NCBI GenBank assembly: GCA_029974875.1
Contig: JARKQP010000960.1
Location: forward strand, 1 to 20,973
DNA length: 20,973 bases
DNA from: Mobilitalea sp.
GTDB taxonomy: Bacteria > Bacillota_A > Clostridia > Lachnospirales > Lachnospiraceae
Direction of reading: 5' to 3'
Below are positions 1-7,825 of the stretch, piece by piece; within the stretch, counting starts at the first letter, position 1; each line of letters starts with the position of its first letter. The translations under genes and the position numbers were made by a program. Below the pieces are notes generated by a model. It worked only from the letters and a program-made list of their open reading frames with translations. It ran no database searches and was not told where the DNA came from.

Positions 1-828
1 TACTTTTGGGGCCAGGTGTGTACCTATATTGAAGAGTATTTGCAGAGCTATCATTACTCAGTCATGGTCCGCTCCTATAGTGCCCAGCCTGTGGACTTTG
101 TAAAGGAAAGGGATTCCATACTAAATACCTCTATGGATGGAATTATTATCATTCCCTACTCCAAAAAATCCATTCCTTTATTTGAGGCAATAGAGGAGAG
201 CAATATTCCTTTTGTCTTTTTAGATCAAGAGGTTTACGGTATAGAAGCTGATGTGGTCACATCAAATAACTGTGAGTCTGCTTATAGGGCAACCAAGTAT
301 TTGCTTGAGAGGGGTCACCGAAGGATAGGAGCAATTGTTGGTGAGCTTTCCTTATCAACCTTACAGAAAAGAGTGGATGGATTTAACAAAGCGTGTGATG
401 AATATGGAATCCAAGAAGCCGACCAGATTGTTATGGGTGGGGAATTCAAAATAGAAATGGGATTAAAGCTGTTTGGAAAGATGATGAGGTTAAAGGAACG
501 GCCAACAGCGGTATTTTTCCTGGGACATGATTTGACCTTAGGGGCAATAATGGAAGCCGGCGAATTGAAATTAAAGATACCGGAGGACATTTCTATTATT
601 TCTTTTGATGATGATGAGATTTTCCATGCATTTTTGCCGCCCATATCAGCGATAGCCCAAAATTATAAAAAGATAGGACAGGAAACTGTTGAATTAATCA
701 TGAAAAGAATTAGTGGTGACAGGGAAACCTATCCGGAGAGAAAGGAGATAGAGACTGTATTTTTAGAAAGGGAATCCGTAAAGAATTTAGAGTCTTCCCA
801 GACATTTATAACAATGAAAAATTTGTGA
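1..828 (+). CDS. LacI-family transcriptional regulator, 5' part missing
   Basis: The frame is open from the first base and ends at TGA 826-828, so the gene starts outside the window and its N-terminal helix-turn-helix is not visible. The 275 visible residues match the periplasmic-binding-protein-like sensor domain of LacI/GalR repressors: a core with DGIIIIPYS, then RATKYLLERGHRRIGAI, a segment near VDGFNKACDEYGI, and PEDISIISFDDDE near the end followed by the usual dimer-interface helix. Proteins of this type bind a sugar or related small effector and release an operator when it binds. The effector cannot be read from this fragment. A GntR-type DNA-binding domain fused to the same sensor fold is also possible. 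A GTG at 16 is in frame but is internal, not a real start. Whether it controls the downstream genes is unknown, because a 135-base gap follows. Confidence 0.85.
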   Translation, partial: YFWGQVCTYIEEYLQSYHYSVMVRSYSAQPVDFVKERDSILNTSMDGIIIIPYSKKSIPLFEAIEESNIPFVFLDQEVYGIEADVVTSNNCESAYRATKYLLERGHRRIGAIVGELSLSTLQKRVDGFNKACDEYGIQEADQIVMGGEFKIEMGLKLFGKMMRLKERPTAVFFLGHDLTLGAIMEAGELKLKIPEDISIISFDDDEIFHAFLPPISAIAQNYKKIGQETVELIMKRISGDRETYPERKEIETVFLERESVKNLESSQTFITMKNL

Positions 829-963
829 AATCTAGATTTTTACTTTCTTTTTCACCTGAAGTATGGTATAACGGAGTATGGTACCGTATTATTGTACTTA
901 CATGAAATATGCTGTTGTAGATATGGAATTGGGAAACATTCCAGGGAAAGGATACTAATTAGA

Positions 964-2100
964 ATGAAGAAGAAATCATTGTTAATCATTATGGGGTTAA
1001 GTATAGTGCTGCTGGCAGCCGGATGCGGCAAAAAGGGTGTTTCAGGGGAGTTGGATCCAGATACCACCGTTACGCCAACCGTAACCGGGGCGGCTGAAGA
1101 TAAAACTGTGGCATCTGCTTTACCGGAGCTGGAGGATTATGTAGCAAGCGATTATATCACCCTCGGTCAATATAAAGGCGTTGAGGTAACAGTAACAAAG
1201 CTGGAAGTGACCGATAAGGATGTAGACGCACAGATCCAGGAGGATCTGCAGGCGAATGCCACTAAGGAAGAGGTAAAGGACAGGGCAGTACAGAAGGGTG
1301 ACATTGTTAATATTGATTATGAGGGCCTGTTGGATGGTACGGCCTTTGAGGGCGGAACAGCAAAGGGCTATGACCTGGAGATCGGCTCAGGCTCCTTTAT
1401 CGAGGGCTTTGAGGATGGTCTGATCGGAGCAAAGGTTGGGGATAAATTAGCCCTGGATCTTACTTTCCCGGAAAGCTATCCTTCCGCTGACCTGGCAGGA
1501 AAGGCAGTTGTGTTCAATGTTACGGTTAACTCCATTAAAGTATCCGTGGTTCCGGAATTGAATGAGGAATATGTAACAAGCAATACGGATTATAAGACCC
1601 TTGACGAATATAAAGCAGGAATCCGCACCCAGCTGGAGACGGAGAACCAGACAAACATGGATAATACAAAAGCCAATAATGTGATGCAGGCAATTATGGA
1701 CAGCTCAACAATTAAGTCCGTGCCGGAGACCCTGACCAATTATTATACGGCTTTGATCAATTATCAGGTAGAGCAGGAAGCTGCTGCCTACGGTATGGAA
1801 AAGGATGCATATATTGAAGCTTCGGGAATGACCAAGGAGGATTTTGACTCTTATCTTCAGCAGCAGGTGGACTTCTACGGGAAATATGACCTGATGCTCC
1901 AGGCCATTGTCCAGGCTGAGAAGCTGGAGCTTACGGATAAGGAGCTTGATGATGCGGCAGCTGAATACATGACTGCCTACGGAGTATCAAGTAAAGAGGA
2001 ATTATTTAAAAAGGTAACGGAAGCGCAGATGAAATATAGCCTGATGATGAAAAAGGCCTATGATTTTATCATTGATAATACGGATGTAGCTTACGAATAG
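964..2100 (+). CDS. Trigger factor-like peptidyl-prolyl isomerase lipoprotein
   Basis: This 378-residue protein starts with a lipoprotein signal peptide: basic MKKK, a hydrophobic stretch and lipobox LAAGC with Cys21, so it should be lipid-anchored on the outer face of the membrane. A Thr/Ala/Asp-rich linker leads to an FKBP-type isomerase domain at about residues 112-192 (GDIVNIDYEG, FIEGFEDGLIGAKVGD). A helical C-terminal region resembling the trigger factor chaperone domain follows at about 193-378. The ribosome-binding N-terminal domain of true trigger factor is absent. It probably helps fold secreted proteins, a role analogous to PrsA; this is inferred from the domains. ATG 964 is chosen because the lipoprotein signal begins there and a GGGAAAGG ribosome site lies about 11 bases upstream; the frame is open further upstream to a TTG at 892, but that would bury the signal peptide. 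A 9-bp direct repeat, AGTATGGTA, lies at 860 and 875 in the upstream gap, of unknown use. Confidence 0.85.
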   Translation: MKKKSLLIIMGLSIVLLAAGCGKKGVSGELDPDTTVTPTVTGAAEDKTVASALPELEDYVASDYITLGQYKGVEVTVTKLEVTDKDVDAQIQEDLQANATKEEVKDRAVQKGDIVNIDYEGLLDGTAFEGGTAKGYDLEIGSGSFIEGFEDGLIGAKVGDKLALDLTFPESYPSADLAGKAVVFNVTVNSIKVSVVPELNEEYVTSNTDYKTLDEYKAGIRTQLETENQTNMDNTKANNVMQAIMDSSTIKSVPETLTNYYTALINYQVEQEAAAYGMEKDAYIEASGMTKEDFDSYLQQQVDFYGKYDLMLQAIVQAEKLELTDKELDDAAAEYMTAYGVSSKEELFKKVTEAQMKYSLMMKKAYDFIIDNTDVAYE

Positions 2101-2114
2101 AAAGAAAGAAGAGC

Positions 2115-4067
2115 ATGCAAAGAGATTTTTTACCGATCAATAAGGCGGATATGGAACAAAGAGGATGGGAGCAATGCGATTTCGTCTACGTAACCGGCGA
2201 TGCCTATGTAGACCATCCCTCCTTTGGACCGGCCATCATCAGCAGGGTACTGGAGAGCCACGGCTTTAAGGTGGGGATCATACCGCAACCGGATTGGAAG
2301 GACAGCGGGAGCATTACAATTCTCGGGACACCAAGACTGGGCTTCCTGGTAAGCGGCGGCAACATGGATTCCATGGTAAACCATTATTCCGTTGCCAAGA
2401 AGAGAAGGCAGACAGATGCCTATACTCCTGGCGGAATTATGGGAAAACGGCCTGACCATGCCACTTCAGTATATTGCAATCTGATTCGGAAGCAATATAA
2501 AAAAGTGCCGGTCATTATCGGCGGAATAGAAGCAAGCTTAAGGCGGCTCGCCCATTACGATTATTGGAGTGATAAGGTAAAGAGGTCCATTTTACTGGAT
2601 TCCCAAGCAGATATCATCTCCTATGGAATGGGCGAGCATTCCATTGTCGAAATAGCGGAAGCGCTGGACAGCGGCCTGGAGGTGCAGGATATTACCTTCA
2701 TCGGAGGAACTGTATTCAAGGCAAAGAGCTTGGAATCAGTTTATGACGCGGTGGAATTGCCAAGTTACCAGGAGATCCTGGACAGTAAGGCCAAGTTTGC
2801 CCAGAGCTTCTATTTACAATATTGCAATACCGATCCATTTTCAGCGAAACGCTTAACAGAAAAATATAAAGAAAATGAATACGTAGTGCAGAATCCTCCG
2901 GCCAAGCCACTTACCCAGACGGAAATGGACCGGATTTATTCCCTGCCCTATATGCGTGATTACCATCCTTCCTACCGGGAAATGGGTGGAATTCCAGCGA
3001 TAGAGGAAGTGAAGTTCAGCCTTACCAGCAACCGGGGGTGCTTCGGTGGCTGTAATTATTGTGCCCTGACCTTCCACCAGGGAAGAATATTGCAGACAAG
3101 GAGCCATGAATCAATTGTTGCGGAAGCAAACCACCTGATCTGGGATAAGGACTTTAAGGGCTATATCCATGATGTGGGAGGACCTACCGCCAACTTTAGG
3201 TATCCTGCCTGTGATAAGCAATCCACCAAGGGAGCCTGCATTCATAAACAGTGCCTCTTCCCGGATCCCTGTGAGAGGCTTAAGGTTGACCACTCGGATT
3301 ACCTTAAGCTGCTTCGCAAGCTGAGGGTCCTGCCGAATGTGAAAAAAGTATTTATCAGGTCAGGTATCCGTTTTGACTATCTTATGGCGGATAAGGACGA
3401 TACCTTTATTAAGGAGCTTTGTGAGCACCATGTCAGCGGGCAGTTAAAGGTTGCGCCGGAGCATGTCAGCGACAGTGTCCTAAAGCTGATGGGAAAACCG
3501 GAGAACTCTGTCTATGAGAAATTCCAGACCAGATATAAGAAGGTAAATGAGAGACTGGGGAAGAAGCAATACATCGTTCCCTACCTGATCTCCTCCCATC
3601 CCGGCTCCACCTTGAAGGAGGCGGTAGAGCTGGCGGAGTACCTGAGGGATCTGGGCTATATGCCGGAGCAGGTGCAGGATTTCTATCCGACCCCATCTAC
3701 CATCTCAACCTGTATGTATTATACCGGATTGGATCCGCGTACGATGAAGGCGGTATATGTCCCTAAGTCTCCCCATGAGAAGGCAATGCAGAGGGCATTA
3801 ATCCAATACCGTAACCCGAAGAACTACGAGCTGGTAATGGAGGCGCTAAAGAAGGCTGGCCGTACTGATTTAATCGGCTTTGACAAGAAATGCCTGATCC
3901 GCCCGAGACAATTTTCGAAGGAAAAGCAATGGGTCAGGAAGGAAAAGGCCGGTCCGGCTGGGAATACGGTGAGGCAAGATCCGAAGCGGAATAAAATGAA
4001 ACAAGGAAGAAAGCCGGACACATCGCGCAATACGAGAAAGAAGACAGCCGCAAGGAAAAGTTCTTGA
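2115..4067 (+). CDS. ygiQ: YgiQ family radical SAM protein
   Basis: This 650-residue protein matches the YgiQ (UPF0313) family of large radical SAM proteins. The N-terminal region carries family-typical sequence (FLPINKADMEQRGWEQCDFVYVTGDAYVDHPSFG in part) and GGIEASLRRLAHYDYW. The radical SAM cluster motif CFGGCNYC places Cys309, Cys313 and Cys316 as ligands of the [4Fe-4S] cluster that cleaves S-adenosylmethionine. HPGSTLKEAVELAEYLRDLG and PTPSTISTCMYYTGLDP are further family landmarks. The reaction is not established for the family. The last 50 residues are strongly Lys/Arg-rich, which may mean nucleic acid or RNP contact, but this is only composition. The start is 14 bases after the stop of the prolyl isomerase lipoprotein with no terminator between, so the two are probably co-transcribed. 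The ribosome site is weak (AAGAAAGAAGAG). The stop codon overlaps the -35 box of a strong promoter. Confidence 0.93.
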   Translation: MQRDFLPINKADMEQRGWEQCDFVYVTGDAYVDHPSFGPAIISRVLESHGFKVGIIPQPDWKDSGSITILGTPRLGFLVSGGNMDSMVNHYSVAKKRRQTDAYTPGGIMGKRPDHATSVYCNLIRKQYKKVPVIIGGIEASLRRLAHYDYWSDKVKRSILLDSQADIISYGMGEHSIVEIAEALDSGLEVQDITFIGGTVFKAKSLESVYDAVELPSYQEILDSKAKFAQSFYLQYCNTDPFSAKRLTEKYKENEYVVQNPPAKPLTQTEMDRIYSLPYMRDYHPSYREMGGIPAIEEVKFSLTSNRGCFGGCNYCALTFHQGRILQTRSHESIVAEANHLIWDKDFKGYIHDVGGPTANFRYPACDKQSTKGACIHKQCLFPDPCERLKVDHSDYLKLLRKLRVLPNVKKVFIRSGIRFDYLMADKDDTFIKELCEHHVSGQLKVAPEHVSDSVLKLMGKPENSVYEKFQTRYKKVNERLGKKQYIVPYLISSHPGSTLKEAVELAEYLRDLGYMPEQVQDFYPTPSTISTCMYYTGLDPRTMKAVYVPKSPHEKAMQRALIQYRNPKNYELVMEALKKAGRTDLIGFDKKCLIRPRQFSKEKQWVRKEKAGPAGNTVRQDPKRNKMKQGRKPDTSRNTRKKTAARKSS

Positions 4068-4093
4068 CAAAGAAAGCGATACAATGTTATACT
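4064..4093 (+). promoter_or_regulatory. Strong sigma-A-type promoter overlapping the ygiQ stop codon
   Basis: TTGACA at 4064-4069 and TATACT at 4088-4093 are separated by 18 bases. The -35 is a perfect consensus and the -10 differs at one position. Transcription should start near 4100. The -35 box contains the ygiQ TGA stop. No gene begins within 370 bases, so the transcript has a long leader or is a separate short RNA. Confidence 0.75.
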
Positions 4094-4138
4094 ACGCGAG
4101 GTATCTATTTCATAATAAATGCAATATTTAAGATGAAT

Positions 4139-4173
4139 CGGCTCTTAGCTCGGATGGACTAAGGGCTGTTTTT
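4139..4173 (+). terminator. Terminator-like hairpin about 40 bases after the promoter start point
   Basis: CGGCTCTTAG (4139-4148) pairs with CTAAGGGCTG (4159-4168) as a 10-bp stem with two G-U pairs and a 10-base loop, followed directly by TTTTT (4169-4173). It lies about 40 bases downstream of the predicted start near 4100, too far to end the ygiQ message neatly and well before the helicase gene. It could be an attenuator in the helicase leader, the end of a small RNA of about 75 bases, or a delayed ygiQ terminator. Confidence 0.55.
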
Positions 4174-4478
4174 ACGAAATGTTAAAGGTATATCTGGAAA
4201 TGTCTATAAAGTAGGGTTTCCTGTCCTGCACAAGCAATTTCAGATGCACCTTGCTTAAATAACAAAACTATATAGGTATGTTTAGCCGGTAGATTTGCCA
4301 TGGAATTGGGAAGAGAGCAATGACAGACAGCAGCTCATTGCTAATATTTTAAGGGCTTATGGCAAAGGGTTTACGGATAGATAAGGATTATGTCTTTCGA
4401 CTGGCTTTAAAGCATACATAGGGTAAGCAGTGAGTGGAAATGATATAATATTAGAGACAGCAAGAAAGGAATTTTTGA
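4174..4478 (+). promoter_or_regulatory. Gene-free structured leader upstream of the RNA helicase gene
   Basis: No convincing gene lies here. The stretch carries several possible stems. AAGCAA (4232-4237) pairs with TTGCTT (4251-4256). TTTGCCAT (4294-4301) pairs perfectly with ATGGCAAA (4359-4366), and inside it AGCAATGA (4316-4323) pairs perfectly with TCATTGCT (4335-4342) around an 11-base loop. CCG at 4286 and CGG at 4374-4376 could extend the outer stem. I tried to match known riboswitch cores (TPP, SAM, purine, c-di-GMP, T-box, FMN) and did not see one. Long structured leaders are common upstream of DEAD-box and cold-shock genes, so a temperature- or helicase-responsive leader is a reasonable guess. 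Confidence 0.45.
4441..4449 (+). promoter_or_regulatory. Extended -10 promoter close to the helicase gene
   Basis: TGATATAAT (4441-4449) is a perfect extended -10 element (TGnTATAAT). No good -35 is visible 17 bases upstream, as is usual for extended -10 promoters. It would start a transcript near 4456, just ahead of the ribosome site AAGAAAGGA (4462-4470) and ATG 4479, giving a short, unstructured leader as an alternative to the long one. Confidence 0.5.
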
Positions 4479-6068
4479 ATGGAATTAACGAAATTTGACG
4501 AACTAGAACTAAATCCCGGTATTCTTCGGGCAATTGAGGAAATGGGATTTGAACAGATGTCACCAATTCAGGCACAGGCAATCCCGGTTGTACTGCAGGG
4601 GAAGGATATTGTTGGCCAAGCACAGACCGGAACAGGAAAGACGGCAGCCTTTGGTATCCCGTTATTGCAGAAAATCAACCCAAAAGAAAAATATCTGCAA
4701 GCAGTTGTATTATGTCCCACAAGGGAGCTGGCAATCCAGGTAGCGGAAGAAATAAGAAAATTAGCCAACTTTCTGCATGGAATTAAAATACTGCCCGTAT
4801 ATGGCGGACAGGAAATCTCAAAGCAGATCCGTTCTTTAAAAGCAGGGGTACACATTATTATCGGAACACCTGGACGTGTAATGGATCACATGAGAAGAAA
4901 GACGATAAAATTTGACGGTGTAAATACCATGGTTCTTGACGAAGCGGATGAGATGCTGAACATGGGCTTCCGCGAGGATATTGAGACAATCCTTGAGCAG
5001 ATCCCGGAGGAGAGGCAGACGATCCTGTTCTCCGCTACCATGCCCCAGCCGATTCTTGATATAGCAAGGATCTACCAGAAAAATGCGCAGATGATCCGTG
5101 TTGTTAAGAAGGAGCTGACGGTTCCTAAGATTGAACAGTACTATTACGAGGTAACCAAGAGAAATAAAGAGGATGTGCTGGCAAGACTGCTGGATATGTA
5201 TAATCCAAAGCTCTGCCTTATCTTCTGTAACACCAAGAAGCAGGTGGATGAACTGACCTCCGCATTACAGGGCCGGGGATATTTTGCAGAAGGACTTCAT
5301 GGGGATTTGAAGCAGCAGCAGAGAGACAGGGTAATGCACAGCTTCCGTAACGGCAAGACAGAGATCCTGGTCGCTACGGACGTGGCGGCGAGAGGTATTG
5401 ACGTTGATGACGTAGAAGCCGTATTCAATTATGATGTGCCCCAGGATGATGAATATTACGTTCACCGTATCGGACGGACGGGCCGCGCCGGCCGTGAAGG
5501 CAGGGCATTCACCCTGATTATTGGCAGGGAGATCTACAAGCTGAAGGATATCATGAGATATTGCAAGACCAAGATCAAAGCCCAGCCGATTCCGTCCATT
5601 AATGACGTGACCGCCGTAAAAGCGGAGAAAATCCTGGATAAGGTTACCGCCATCATAGAGAATGAAGATTTGACTAAGATGATAAACCTGATCGATGAGA
5701 GAGTAAATGAAGAGGATTTCTCTTCCCTTGACATTGCCGCTGCCTTTTTAAAGATGATGATGGGTGATGACATTGGCAAGGATGATGAGAAAATGAAGGA
5801 GGACTTTGGCGATACCGGTGCAGAAGCAGGTATGGTAAGGCTCTTCGTTAACCTGGGCAAGAACCAGAAGGTAAAGCCCGGCGATATTCTCGGCGCCATT
5901 GCAGGTGAAACCGGCATGCCCGGAAAGCTCATCGGCTCCATCGATATGTATGATAAATACACCTTTGTTGAAGTACCGAGGGAATATGCATCTGAGGTTA
6001 TCCATGTGATGAAGACGGCAAAGATCAAAGGAAAAAGCATTAATATCGAGCCGGCAAACAGAAAATAA
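4479..6068 (+). CDS. deaD: DEAD-box ATP-dependent RNA helicase with DbpA-type RNA-binding domain
   Basis: This 529-residue helicase has all core motifs in order: Q motif near residues 6-31, Walker A AQTGTGKT (48-55), PTRELA (80-85), TPGR (130-133), DEAD (154-157), SAT (185-187), ARGID (304-308) and HRIGRTGR (329-336). The C-terminal domain at about 451-525 (AGMVRLFVNLG, PGDILGAIAGE, GSIDMYDKYTFVEVP) is the RRM-like DbpA/CsdA RNA-binding domain, which in characterised members targets 23S rRNA. It should unwind RNA during ribosome assembly or at low temperature. The exact orthology (DeaD/CsdA versus DbpA/YxiN) cannot be fixed by eye, so the symbol is a family-level label. ATG 4479 has AAGAAAGGA upstream with 8-base spacing. 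It appears to be a single-gene unit, closed by a strong terminator and preceded by two promoters. Confidence 0.93.
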   Translation: MELTKFDELELNPGILRAIEEMGFEQMSPIQAQAIPVVLQGKDIVGQAQTGTGKTAAFGIPLLQKINPKEKYLQAVVLCPTRELAIQVAEEIRKLANFLHGIKILPVYGGQEISKQIRSLKAGVHIIIGTPGRVMDHMRRKTIKFDGVNTMVLDEADEMLNMGFREDIETILEQIPEERQTILFSATMPQPILDIARIYQKNAQMIRVVKKELTVPKIEQYYYEVTKRNKEDVLARLLDMYNPKLCLIFCNTKKQVDELTSALQGRGYFAEGLHGDLKQQQRDRVMHSFRNGKTEILVATDVAARGIDVDDVEAVFNYDVPQDDEYYVHRIGRTGRAGREGRAFTLIIGREIYKLKDIMRYCKTKIKAQPIPSINDVTAVKAEKILDKVTAIIENEDLTKMINLIDERVNEEDFSSLDIAAAFLKMMMGDDIGKDDEKMKEDFGDTGAEAGMVRLFVNLGKNQKVKPGDILGAIAGETGMPGKLIGSIDMYDKYTFVEVPREYASEVIHVMKTAKIKGKSINIEPANRK

Positions 6069-6080
6069 TAGAGGATTATA

Positions 6081-6127
6081 AAAAATGAGCCTTGGTTCTA
6101 AAAACCATTTCCAAGGCTCATTTTTTT
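6081..6127 (+). terminator. Rho-independent terminator of the helicase gene
   Basis: AAAAATGAGCCTTGG (6081-6095) pairs perfectly with CCAAGGCTCATTTTT (6111-6125), followed by further T residues to 6127. The GC-rich core is TGAGCCTTGG. It starts 12 bases after the helicase stop. The A-rich left arm means it could also stop transcription from the other strand. Confidence 0.93.
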
Positions 6128-6199
6128 ATAGTATAATAAGGTTGATAGCAAAGGTTAGTCCAACTTTGTTAAGGTCAGGTTAGTTGAGGGGTAATGCGT

Positions 6200-7789
6200 A
6201 TGAGCGGTATGAGAGAAAATGTATACCGGATTCTGATTGTAGATGATGAAAAGAACCACAGGAAAGGTCTTATGAACCTTTTGCAGGAGCTATATCCGCA
6301 AAGTATACTGTTAGAGGCGGCAGACGGGACGGATGCACTGGAGGTCATGGAATATATCGATTGTGATATTATGGTTGCCGACATTCAAATGACGAACATG
6401 GACGGTCTTAAGCTTTTAAAGAAGGCAAAGGAAAAAAAGCCCGATATAGAGGTGATTATTTTGAGCGGCCATGGGCAATTTGAATACGCAAGGGAGGCCA
6501 TACGCTACGGGGCGGCCGATTATCTGATGAAGCCTGTGGATAAAAAGGAAATAGAAGAAGTCTTAAATAAGCTGATGGAAAAGCTGGAATCTTTCAAGAA
6601 AAGTATCATGAAAAAGCGTCAGGTAGAGGATGAGCTGACGCAGACCATACCGGTTTATGTTGAGCATATGATGAATCTGCTCATCCAGGAGGAGGAATTT
6701 TCGTTAAAGCCGCAGATAGCGGCGCTGTTTCCCCTGATGCAGCCGGGATATTTCTTTTTGTGCCATCTGCGGGCATTGGAGGGAGGGCTGAATGAGGAGA
6801 AAAGGCAGGAAATCCAGTATGTCATGAAAAAATGCCTGGATCCCTACTCCTCCTATGCATTTTTCTGGGAAAAGAACCTGTCGGTTTTGGCAGTCTGTGT
6901 AATCGCTGATTTTATTCCAAATATGCAATATTTTGAAAATATCAAATATTGCATGGAAAAAGAGAACAGGGGGATTTGTTCCATTTACATAGGAAAGCAT
7001 GTGGAGAATTTATACACAATGGCACTGCAGTCCTTTGCACAGGCAGAATTCTTGTGGCAGTATCATTTTTACCGGCCGGACGGAGTAATCAGCTATGAGA
7101 AAATACAGGATAAAATCGATAAAGAAGCAGAGCTGGAATTCGATACGGCTGCTATCCTGAAGCTTATTAGAAATGAGGATGTGAACAACGCATATTTGAA
7201 AATAGAGAGGGTATTGGAGGAAAGTGTGAAAAACCAATATCCCGCTCCGGTTTATATGAAACAGAAAACGGCGTTTTTGCTGTTTCAAATTGTAAGAAGC
7301 TGTGAACTATTCATTTCCGGAGAATATAAGAGGGAGATGAACCATAAGGTGGACGAGCTTCTTAAGGCTGATACCTTCTTTGAGCTTAAAATAAAAATGA
7401 AGCAGTTTTTAATGCAGCTTGGCAAAGAAATGAGCAGCTATAAAAGCAGGCCCGAAAATTCAGGCAAGGATATGCTGGTGCGCTGTAAGGAATATCTGGA
7501 CAGCCATTATATGGATGAAATCGGCCTGGACCAGGTCGCGGAAAAATATTATTTTAACCCATCCTACTTCAGCACCTTATTTAAAAGCACCTTTGATAAG
7601 ACGTTCTCGGAATATTTAATCGAACTGCGGATGGATAAAGCGAAGCAGCTATTGCTGGAATCCGGGAAAAAAGTGAAGGAAATAGCGATGGAGGTAGGAT
7701 ACCGGGATGCCAATTACTTCGTGAGGTCCTTTAAGAAGTACTATGGAATTACCCCGGAAGAATGCAGAAAGCAAAAGTGCAGAATATAG
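6200..7789 (+). CDS. Response regulator with AraC-type DNA-binding domain (YesN-like)
   Basis: This 529-residue protein has an N-terminal receiver domain (about 5-125) with the acidic pair in VDDE, phospho-acceptor Asp61 in VADIQM, Ser89 in LSGHG and Lys111 in LMKPVD. A poorly conserved middle region leads to a C-terminal AraC/XylS double helix-turn-helix (about 425-525; LDQVAEKYYFNPSYFSTLFK and VKEIAMEVGYRDANYFVRSF). This is the YesN architecture, which usually activates neighbouring carbohydrate transport genes. Three ATGs compete: 6194, 6200 and 6209. GAGGGG at 6186-6191 is only 2 bases from 6194 but 8 from 6200, so 6200 is preferred. The histidine kinase follows 36 bases later. A TATAAT at 6132-6137 just beyond the helicase terminator could be its -10, though the matching -35 (TTCCAA) is poor. 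Confidence 0.92.
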   Translation: MSGMRENVYRILIVDDEKNHRKGLMNLLQELYPQSILLEAADGTDALEVMEYIDCDIMVADIQMTNMDGLKLLKKAKEKKPDIEVIILSGHGQFEYAREAIRYGAADYLMKPVDKKEIEEVLNKLMEKLESFKKSIMKKRQVEDELTQTIPVYVEHMMNLLIQEEEFSLKPQIAALFPLMQPGYFFLCHLRALEGGLNEEKRQEIQYVMKKCLDPYSSYAFFWEKNLSVLAVCVIADFIPNMQYFENIKYCMEKENRGICSIYIGKHVENLYTMALQSFAQAEFLWQYHFYRPDGVISYEKIQDKIDKEAELEFDTAAILKLIRNEDVNNAYLKIERVLEESVKNQYPAPVYMKQKTAFLLFQIVRSCELFISGEYKREMNHKVDELLKADTFFELKIKMKQFLMQLGKEMSSYKSRPENSGKDMLVRCKEYLDSHYMDEIGLDQVAEKYYFNPSYFSTLFKSTFDKTFSEYLIELRMDKAKQLLLESGKKVKEIAMEVGYRDANYFVRSFKKYYGITPEECRKQKCRI

Positions 7790-7825
7790 TCCTGCGGCGG
7801 GGCGTTTGCAGGTACTGGAAAGGTT

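Noticed and set aside
829..860. Terminator after the LacI-family gene
   Set aside because: The only stem, GTGAAA with TTTCAC, is 6 bp with a long A/T loop and no following T run.
892..963. Upstream extension of the prolyl isomerase gene to a TTG start
   Set aside because: It would place 24 Cys- and Arg-rich residues before a clear lipoprotein signal peptide; the ATG at 964 has a good ribosome site.
4179..4214. 11-codon frame in the helicase leader as a possible leader peptide
   Set aside because: There is no ribosome site before it and no codon bias pointing to attenuation.
4100..4478. Known riboswitch, 6S RNA, tmRNA or T-box
   Set aside because: None of the characteristic conserved cores could be found by eye; left as an unclassified leader.
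5534..6040. 168-codon open frame on the minus strand inside the helicase gene
   Set aside because: It lies wholly antisense to a helicase with intact motifs, shows no recognisable domain, and has no ribosome site.
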